Source: Salinicola halophyticus (GTDB taxonomy: Bacteria; Pseudomonadota; Gammaproteobacteria; Pseudomonadales; Halomonadaceae). From it: a stretch of 64,000 nucleotides of DNA. How positions within the stretch are numbered: position 1 is the first letter of the stretch; each line of letters begins with the position of its first letter. Positions 58,776 through 64,000 of this stretch are shown piece by piece. A program made the position numbers and the translations under genes. The notes beneath the pieces are model-generated. The model was not told where the DNA came from and searched no databases. It was given only the letters and a program-made list of their open reading frames with translations. Location of the stretch: positions 1-64,000 of the forward strand of contig NZ_PZJN01000010.1 in the NCBI RefSeq assembly GCF_003206695.1, given 5' to 3'.

Positions 58776-59723
58776 ATGGGGCTGCTCGCGGCTTTCACCC
58801 ACACCCTGGAAATCACGCTCCCGGTATTTCTGATGGTGTTCCTCGGCTTGGGGCTCAAGCGACTCGGCTGGATCGACTCGCACTTCATCACTACCGCATC
58901 GATGCTGGTGTTCAAGGTCACCATGCCGGCGCTGCTATTTCTGAGCATCGTCAAGGCCGACCTCAGCCGCGCCCTACAGCCGGAGCTGATCGGCTACTTC
59001 ATCGGCTACACCGTCATCAGTTTTCTACTGGCCTGGGCCTGGGCAGTCTGGCGACACCCGCGTGTCGAGCGCGGTATCTTCACTCAGGGCGCGTTTCGCG
59101 CCAACAACGGCATCGTCGGCCTCGCCCTGGCCGCCGGCCAGTACGGTGATTACGGACTCTCCGTCGGCGGCGTGCTAGCCGGCGCGGTCATCGTCATCTA
59201 CAACGTCCTCTCGGTGTTCATCCTGTCGCTTTACAGCGATGACGTGGCCACGGATTTCCGCAGCCTGGTCAAGAACCTGGCCAGAAATCCGCTGATCCTG
59301 AGCGTCGTCTTCGCGATCCCGGTGGCACTATCGGGCCTCGAACTGCCCGGATGGATCATGACCTCAGGCGGCTATCTCGCCGGCATGTCGTTGCCGTTGG
59401 GACTGATCTGTATCGGCGGCACGCTCTCGATCAGCGCCTTCAAGCGCAGCAGCACCATCGCCCTGGACGCCAGCCTGTGGAAGCTGGTGTGGGTACCGCT
59501 GTTCGGGGTTCTCGGCGCGCTCGCCGTGGGTATCCAAGGCCCGGCGCTGGGCATTCTCTTTCTCTACCTGGGCTGCCCCGGCGCCGCAGCCAGCTTCGTC
59601 ATGGCCAAGGCGTTCAAGAGCAACGACAAACTGGCGGCCAACATCATCGTCATCACCACGTTCGCCTCGATGTTCACCCTGAGCCTGGGGCTGTTCGTGC
59701 TGAAGTGGCTAGGATTGACATAG
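58776..59723 (+). CDS. AEC-family transporter
   Basis: A 315-residue inner-membrane carrier of the auxin efflux carrier family, bile/arsenite/riboflavin transporter-like fold of ten helices. It opens TLEITLPVFLMVFLGLGLKR; FRANNGIVGLALA and the C-terminal LYLGCPGAAASFVMAKAF are characteristic. Members export or import malonate and other carboxylates; the substrate here is unknown. GGAG lies eight bases before the ATG, inside the end of the 36-residue gene, so the two are likely coupled. Confidence 0.9.
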   Translation: MGLLAAFTHTLEITLPVFLMVFLGLGLKRLGWIDSHFITTASMLVFKVTMPALLFLSIVKADLSRALQPELIGYFIGYTVISFLLAWAWAVWRHPRVERGIFTQGAFRANNGIVGLALAAGQYGDYGLSVGGVLAGAVIVIYNVLSVFILSLYSDDVATDFRSLVKNLARNPLILSVVFAIPVALSGLELPGWIMTSGGYLAGMSLPLGLICIGGTLSISAFKRSSTIALDASLWKLVWVPLFGVLGALAVGIQGPALGILFLYLGCPGAAASFVMAKAFKSNDKLAANIIVITTFASMFTLSLGLFVLKWLGLT

Positions 59724-59784
59724 AGCTTTGAGAGAGGGCTTTGAAAGAGGGCTTTGAAAGAGGGCTTTGAAAGAGGGCTTTGAG
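59722..59784. repeat. 13-bp tandem repeat at the AEC gene 3' end
   Basis: Four near-identical copies of AGAGGGCTTTGAA (59733-59745, 59746-59758, 59759-59771, 59772-59784) preceded by a shortened copy that starts within the stop codon of the AEC gene (59722-59732). The first three full copies are identical. Confidence 0.92.
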
Positions 59785-59837
59785 ATACCGATTGATACCG
59801 CAATAACGACCACCGCTGCCGGACGAGCATACCGTAC

Positions 59838-59875
59838 AAAAAAGGGCCGCTCTCTCGAGCGGCCTTTGTCGTTTC
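59838..59875. terminator. Bidirectional terminator between AEC carrier and aldehyde dehydrogenase
   Basis: GGCCGCTC-TCTC-GAGCGGCC is a perfect eight-base stem, with CTTTTTTG on the minus strand and TTTGTCGTTT on the plus strand. It ends the uronate cluster (minus) and probably also the AEC gene (plus). Confidence 0.9.
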
Positions 59876-59903
59876 GTTGTTGCCTGGAATCCGGATATCG
59901 AGA

Positions 59904-61481
59904 TCAGCCTTCGCGCTCGCCATCGAGCAGACGACGCAGTTTCAACGGATTGCCGTCGCGAATGGCTTCCGGCAGCAGCGCCTCGGGCAGATCCTGATAG
60001 CAGACCGGCCGCAGAAAGCGAAAGATCGCCGCCGTGCCGACCGATGTCGACCGAGCGTCGGAGGTCGCCGGAAACGGGCCACCATGAACCATCGCGTGGC
60101 TTACCTCGACACCGGTCGGCCAGCCGTTGGCCATCACCCGACCGGCCTTGCGCTCGAGCGTCGGTAGCAACCGCCTGGCGGTATCGACGTCCGCATCATC
60201 CAACTGCAACGTTGCGGTCAGTTGACCTTCCAGCGCCTCGGCAACGCGCTTGACCTCGGCCGAATCACGGCAGGCGACGATCAGCGAGGAAGCCCCGAAG
60301 ATCTCGGCCTGCAGCGCCTCATCGCCGATCAGATCTTCGCCGGTCGCCATGAAGAGACCGCTCTGGCACTGATAGGCACCTTCGCCGATACGGCCGCGCG
60401 CCAATTCACGTACCTTGGCATTGGCAGCCAGCGCCGAAACGCCGCGACCGTAGGCCTCGTGAATGCCGGGCGTGAGCATCGTCTGGGCGGTGCTGTTTCT
60501 GACGGCCTCCGCCGCCGCCTCGACGAACGCGTCGAGATCCGGCCCTTCGATGGCGATCACCAGGCCCGGATTGGTGCAGAACTGGCCGGCGCCCATGTTG
60601 AGTGAGCCGACGAACGACTCGGCCAATGCCTTGCCGCGCGCCTTCAACGCCGCCGGCAGCAGGAAAACCGGATTGATGCTGCTCATCTCGGCGTAGAACG
60701 GAATCGGCTCCGGGCGACTCTGAGCGATCTCCAGCAGCGCCAATCCACCCTTGCGCGATCCGGTAAACCCACCCGCCTTGATGCGCGGATCGGCAATCAG
60801 CGCCTGGCCGACTTCGAAGCTCGAATCGTGCAGCATCGAGAAGACTCCTTCCGGCAGGCCGCACTTGTTGACCGCCGCCTGCACGGCACGCCCGACCAGC
60901 TCGCAGGTGCCGGGGTGCGCCGGATGCGCCTTGACCACCACCGGGCAGCCCGCGGCCAGCGCCGATGCGGTATCACCACCGGCAACGGAGAACGCCAACG
61001 GAAAGTTGCTGGCGCCGAAAACGGCTACCGGACCCAGCGCGACATGACGCTGGCGCAGATCGACCCGCGGCATCGGTTGGCGATCCGGCAGCGCCGGGTC
61101 GATGCGGACATCGAGCCATTCGCCGGCCCGCACGGTCTTGGCGAATAGACGCAGCTGGCCGCAGGTGCGGCCGCGCTCGCCTTGGATACGGCCCTGAGGC
61201 AGACCGGACTCGGCCACGGCCTGCTCGATCAACGCATCGCCGATCGCCTCGATTTCATCGGCGATCGTCTCGAGAAACGTGGCGCGATCCTCGAGCGACG
61301 ATTCGCGATAGTCGTCGAATGCCGACCAGGCCAGTTCGCAGGCTCGTGCCACGTCTTCAGGCGTGCCGCCGAAGAACTCGGTCGGGAGACGTTCGCCGGT
61401 GGCCGGGTTGATCGCCACGATCGGATCGCGACTGCCTTTGACGGTTTGCTGTCCAATCAGTAGTTCACCGGTCAGATTCAC
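59904..61481 (-). CDS. 2,5-dioxovalerate (alpha-ketoglutaric semialdehyde) dehydrogenase
   Basis: NAD(P)-dependent aldehyde dehydrogenase of 525 residues, the length of the 2,5-dioxovalerate dehydrogenase group rather than of general ALDHs (about 490). Catalytic Cys302 is in [31 protein letters not shown] and FTGSRKGG are group features. It would turn 2,5-dioxovalerate, from uronate or aldarate breakdown, into 2-oxoglutarate. The start is a GTG with a perfect AGGAGGT close upstream (about 3-5 bases); no ATG in the region is as well placed. It lies after the FadR-type regulator gene and uronate dehydrogenase, and a terminator follows. Confidence 0.88.
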   Translation of the reverse strand: MNLTGELLIGQQTVKGSRDPIVAINPATGERLPTEFFGGTPEDVARACELAWSAFDDYRESSLEDRATFLETIADEIEAIGDALIEQAVAESGLPQGRIQGERGRTCGQLRLFAKTVRAGEWLDVRIDPALPDRQPMPRVDLRQRHVALGPVAVFGASNFPLAFSVAGGDTASALAAGCPVVVKAHPAHPGTCELVGRAVQAAVNKCGLPEGVFSMLHDSSFEVGQALIADPRIKAGGFTGSRKGGLALLEIAQSRPEPIPFYAEMSSINPVFLLPAALKARGKALAESFVGSLNMGAGQFCTNPGLVIAIEGPDLDAFVEAAAEAVRNSTAQTMLTPGIHEAYGRGVSALAANAKVRELARGRIGEGAYQCQSGLFMATGEDLIGDEALQAEIFGASSLIVACRDSAEVKRVAEALEGQLTATLQLDDADVDTARRLLPTLERKAGRVMANGWPTGVEVSHAMVHGGPFPATSDARSTSVGTAAIFRFLRPVCYQDLPEALLPEAIRDGNPLKLRRLLDGEREG

Positions 61482-61706
61482 GTTACCTCCTAGCAGAATA
61501 CTCGAATGAAGCATTGATGAAGCGAGAGCACGCTCGGGCGAGGGTTGCTGGAACATGACGATGCTTGATTCCAGCGATGCCGAACGTGGCGACGAAGACT
61601 GTGATGATGCCGCGAATGCGCAAAATCGGGTGTCGAGAGGCTTGCAGCAACAGGACACCGCCACCCTGAAGAATGGCAGTGCAATCCAACGGCACTTCGA
61701 TCATGT

Positions 61707-61730
61707 CGGTTCGAATGATCATCCGAACCG
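61707..61730. promoter_or_regulatory. 24-bp palindrome, putative operator of the uronate regulator
   Basis: Arms CGGTTCG and CGAACCG flank ATGATCAT-type centre; eleven of twelve base pairs match. It lies 9 bases past the regulator stop codon and about 226 bases before the dehydrogenase GTG, in the only sizeable gap of the cluster. There is no loop and no T-tract, so it is not a terminator. FadR-family proteins bind such palindromes as dimers. Confidence 0.55.
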
Positions 61731-61738
61731 TTGCAGCC

Positions 61739-62482
61739 TCACGCTTGCGGCCTGTCCTGGTACACAGCGTAGTTGTCATACGCCCGCTGAAGATGGCGAT
61801 ACATGGCATCACGGGCGGTTTCCGCCTCGCCGGTGACTATCGCCTGCAGAATATCGGCGTGCTCACGAGCGACCCTTTCAAGATAGTAAGATACGGCTTC
61901 GGGGTCGAGCTCTACCGATAACAGCTTGGTGCGGGGGATGGCGCCTTCATTGAGCTGATCGTACAGCGAGACGAAGAACGGATTGTGCGTGGCTTCAACG
62001 ATGGCCCGGTGAAAGACGTAGTCTTCATGACGCGCCTGACTACCCGAATCGCAGGCGGCCAGAAACTGTTCATGAGCCGCCTGCATCGCTGCCACGTTTT
62101 CCGGCGTGCGTCGTTCGGCAGCCAGCGACGCGGCCTGGGAATCCAGCGTCATGCGCAGTTCCAGCACGTGCAGAATATCTTCCACCGTGTTGGCGCTGAT
62201 GCGCCTGGCCGGGAATTGATGCTCGGGGGCAGAACGCAGAACGCGCGTGCCGATACCCCGACGCGTCTCGACCAGCCCCATCGACTTGAGATGGGCAATC
62301 GCCTCGCGCACTGCGGTCCGGCTGACGCCGAACATGTCGCACAGTTGGCTCTCGGTCGGCAACTTGTCCCCCACCGCGATGCGACCCTGAGTGATCAGAG
62401 CCTCCAACTGCCGGGCAATCTGGCGCGAAAGACTCTCCTGAGAGGAGATGCGCTTGATCTCCCAAGCCTGGGTCTGCTCCAT
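61739..62482 (-). CDS. FadR-subfamily GntR regulator of uronate genes
   Basis: A transcription factor of 247 residues. The winged helix lies at about residues 17-80 (LPTESQLCDMFGVSRTAVREAI), followed by an all-helical FCD ligand domain (about 100-235, HVLELRMTLDSQAASLAAER, with likely metal-binding His near DYVFHRAIVEATHN). It resembles ExuR/UxuR- and LgoR-type regulators of sugar acid catabolism. A GTG 12 codons upstream is possible but has no ribosome binding site; the chosen ATG has only AAGG. It sits between uronate dehydrogenase and the semialdehyde dehydrogenase, so those are its likely targets. Confidence 0.87.
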   Translation of the reverse strand: MEQTQAWEIKRISSQESLSRQIARQLEALITQGRIAVGDKLPTESQLCDMFGVSRTAVREAIAHLKSMGLVETRRGIGTRVLRSAPEHQFPARRISANTVEDILHVLELRMTLDSQAASLAAERRTPENVAAMQAAHEQFLAACDSGSQARHEDYVFHRAIVEATHNPFFVSLYDQLNEGAIPRTKLLSVELDPEAVSYYLERVAREHADILQAIVTGEAETARDAMYRHLQRAYDNYAVYQDRPQA

Positions 62483-62598
62483 CGTGCTGCCTACCTTATT
62501 GAATGTCTTGTCCGACACGGAATCTGTGATCGCCCTGCGCTGTCATTGCGGTAAAACGTTCGAGACAGCATACCAGTTTGATCCATCCAGGCACGGGA

Positions 62599-63408
62599 TC
62601 ACGTTTCGTCGTCGGGATGCCCCAGGGTCACGAACTTGCCGCCCTGATAGATGACGGCCGGGTCATTCGGATCCTGCGGGGACGCTGCCGCTTCGGCCTC
62701 GACTTCGGCTCGCCACGGCGCCGAGCTCTCCTGCGGCGCCCAGCCCAGAAACTGGGCATGACGGTTGTCCCACCATTGCTCGTCGTTGTCGGAGACGCCG
62801 TAAATCACGGTGTAACCCAGCTTGGGTGCCGTGAACGCGCGCTCGAGTAGCGTGACGAAGTCCTGCACGCCCAGCCAGGTTGCCAGCATGCGGGTATCCT
62901 TGGGCTTGGGAAAGCAGGAGCCGATGCGCACGCTAAGCGTCTCGATCGCGAATTTATCGAAGTAGAGACTCGCCAGATCCTCGCCGAAGCACTTGGAGAC
63001 GCCATAGAGCGAATCCGGCCGACGCGCTACCTGGGTATCGATTCTTGTCGTGCGCGGATAGTAGCCGATGGTGTGGTTCGAGCTGGCGAACACGATGCGC
63101 GGCTTGCCCTGCTTGCGCGCGGCCTCATAGAGGTTGTAGGCCCCGATGATATTGGCCTGCAGGATCCCTTCCCACGGTTTTTCCACCGAGATACCGCCGA
63201 GGTGAACGATACCGTCGCAGCCGCTGACGAGTTCTTCCACCGCTGACGCGTCGGCCAGATCGCAGCTGACGATCTCCTCGTGCGTCTCGGCATCATTGAT
63301 CGCCTCGATGTCAGACAGGCGAACTTGATGGGCCAGCTTCGAGAGATACGGACGGATAGCCTGCCCCACGCCACCGGCGGCGCCGGTCACCAATAATCGA
63401 TTCAGCAT
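62599..63408 (-). CDS. udh: Uronate dehydrogenase
   Basis: NAD-dependent oxidation of D-galacturonate or D-glucuronate to the aldarate lactone. The 269-residue short-chain/extended-epimerase fold has the Rossmann motif TGAAGGVG (8-15), catalytic Ser near 110, Tyr135 and Lys139 (YGVSK), and the diagnostic FASSNHTIGYYPRTTRID and WWDNRHAQFLGW, close to Pseudomonas syringae Udh. The C-terminal acidic tail is not conserved. It follows the TRAP permease gene by 64 bases, so uptake and first oxidation are probably co-transcribed. Confidence 0.92.
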   Translation of the reverse strand: MLNRLLVTGAAGGVGQAIRPYLSKLAHQVRLSDIEAINDAETHEEIVSCDLADASAVEELVSGCDGIVHLGGISVEKPWEGILQANIIGAYNLYEAARKQGKPRIVFASSNHTIGYYPRTTRIDTQVARRPDSLYGVSKCFGEDLASLYFDKFAIETLSVRIGSCFPKPKDTRMLATWLGVQDFVTLLERAFTAPKLGYTVIYGVSDNDEQWWDNRHAQFLGWAPQESSAPWRAEVEAEAAASPQDPNDPAVIYQGGKFVTLGHPDDET

Positions 63409-63472
63409 GTTTGGGTCTTCTCCTGATTGAGTGAGATGTCGAATGATCCAAAGGCCGGAGTGCCTTACCGAA

Positions 63473-64000
63473 TCACTGCAGCAACTCGGGCAAGGTCAGC
63501 GAGATGGCCGGCACGTAGGTGACCAGCATCAACACCACGAACAACGCCAGATAGAACGGCCAGATGGTCTTCACTGTCTGTTCGATCTTGATGCCGCCGA
63601 TCGCGCTACCGACGAACAGACACCCACCAACCGGCGGCGTGCACAGCCCGATGCCCAGATTCATCATCATCAGGATGCCGAACTGGATCGGGTCCATGCC
63701 GAACTGCTGCGCCACCGGCAGAAAGATCGGCGTGCAGATCAGAATCAGCGGCGCCATGTCCATGATCATGCCCAGCGCCAATAGCAGCAGATTGAGCATC
63801 AGCAACACGACAATGGGATTATCGGAGAAAGAGGTCAGCGCGTTGGCCAGCATTTCCGGCACGTTATACAGCGCCAGCAGATACGAAAACGCCGAGGCAC
63901 AGCCGACCAGAATCATCACCAGCGCGGTCGTCTTGACCGCCTGATAGACCGCCTTCTTGAATGAGGCCCAGCGAAGCTCGCGATAGACCAGCCCGGTGAC
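63473..64000 (-). CDS. dctM: TRAP transporter large permease DctM (5' part beyond window)
   Basis: The C-terminal 175 residues of a TRAP large permease; the frame stays open to the right edge, so about 250 residues are outside. Visible are several membrane helices (ALGMIMDMAPLILICTPIFL) and the family hallmark NLGIGLCTPPVGGCLFVGSA. With uronate dehydrogenase and a FadR-type regulator downstream, its substrate is probably a hexuronate or related sugar acid (inference). The DctQ and DctP partners should lie to the right. Symbol used in the family sense only. Confidence 0.9.
   Translation of the reverse strand, partial: VTGLVYRELRWASFKKAVYQAVKTTALVMILVGCASAFSYLLALYNVPEMLANALTSFSDNPIVVLLMLNLLLLALGMIMDMAPLILICTPIFLPVAQQFGMDPIQFGILMMMNLGIGLCTPPVGGCLFVGSAIGGIKIEQTVKTIWPFYLALFVVLMLVTYVPAISLTLPELLQ

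Noticed and set aside
61483-61812. Minus-strand open frame of 109 codons between the dehydrogenase and regulator genes
   Set aside because: It overlaps the regulator 3' end and the palindrome, has no good ribosome binding site, and its translation has no family features.

Overview
The window reads as chromosomal DNA of a high-GC gammaproteobacterium, most likely a member of the Halomonadaceae (Halomonas-like). This is inferred from protein content and gene order, not from a search. The main evidence is the block leuC-leuD-methyltransferase-leuB-asd-fimV-truA-trpF ... accD-folC-dedD-cvpA-purF-metZ, which follows the order known from Pseudomonas aeruginosa (PA3121 to PA3107). Here trpB and trpA sit between trpF and accD. 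The trio smrB/prmB-aroC is arranged as in enterobacteria. No phage, insertion sequence, CRISPR array, rRNA or tRNA was seen; the window is core genome with a metabolic accessory region at the right end.

Layout, left to right. 0.1-4.2 kb: high-affinity phosphate uptake operon pstSCAB (minus strand), with a good Pho box before pstS and a further cluster of Pho half-sites upstream. 4.2-9.1 kb: a Bcr/CflA-type drug efflux protein, a two-gene partner-switching module (STAS protein plus PP2C phosphatase with a degenerate receiver domain), mlaA and a FabH-like ketoacyl synthase. 9.2-20.2 kb: the giant helicase hrpA, fadD, a von Willebrand factor A membrane protein with a small membrane partner, and ptrB. 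20.2-26.1 kb: ycgN, ycgL-rnd, and dnaX-ybaB-recR, preceded by the 4.5S SRP RNA gene. 26.2-31.9 kb: single genes (YajO-like and DkgB-like aldo/keto reductases, aromatic aminotransferase, an EF-hand periplasmic protein, an FAD-dependent oxidoreductase and a 38-residue lysine-rich protein).

31.9-50.2 kb is one long run of minus-strand biosynthetic genes. It covers leucine (leuCDB), aspartate-family (asd), tryptophan (trpFBA), fatty acid (accD), folate (folC), purine (purF) and methionine (metZ) synthesis, together with tRNA modification (truA) and cell-envelope proteins (fimV, dedD, cvpA). A terminator after asd splits it into a leu-asd unit, divergent from a LysR regulator with a palindromic operator candidate, and a fimV-to-metZ unit.

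50.4-59.8 kb: the LysR gene, an unrecognised 452-residue membrane protein, aroC-prmB, smrB, three translationally coupled hydrolase genes, and a 36-residue membrane protein just ahead of an AEC-type carrier. 59.9-64.0 kb: a hexuronate oxidation cluster with 2,5-dioxovalerate dehydrogenase, a FadR-type GntR regulator, uronate dehydrogenase and the 3' part of a TRAP transporter large permease that runs off the right edge. A near-perfect 24-bp palindrome lies between the regulator and the dehydrogenase gene.

No clearly new large system was found. The most novel-looking items are two unlisted small proteins, the receiver-dead phosphatase/STAS pair, the putative uronate operator, the unrecognised membrane protein, and the repeated occurrence of short (12-17 bp) tandem duplications at gene ends and in low-complexity protein segments.
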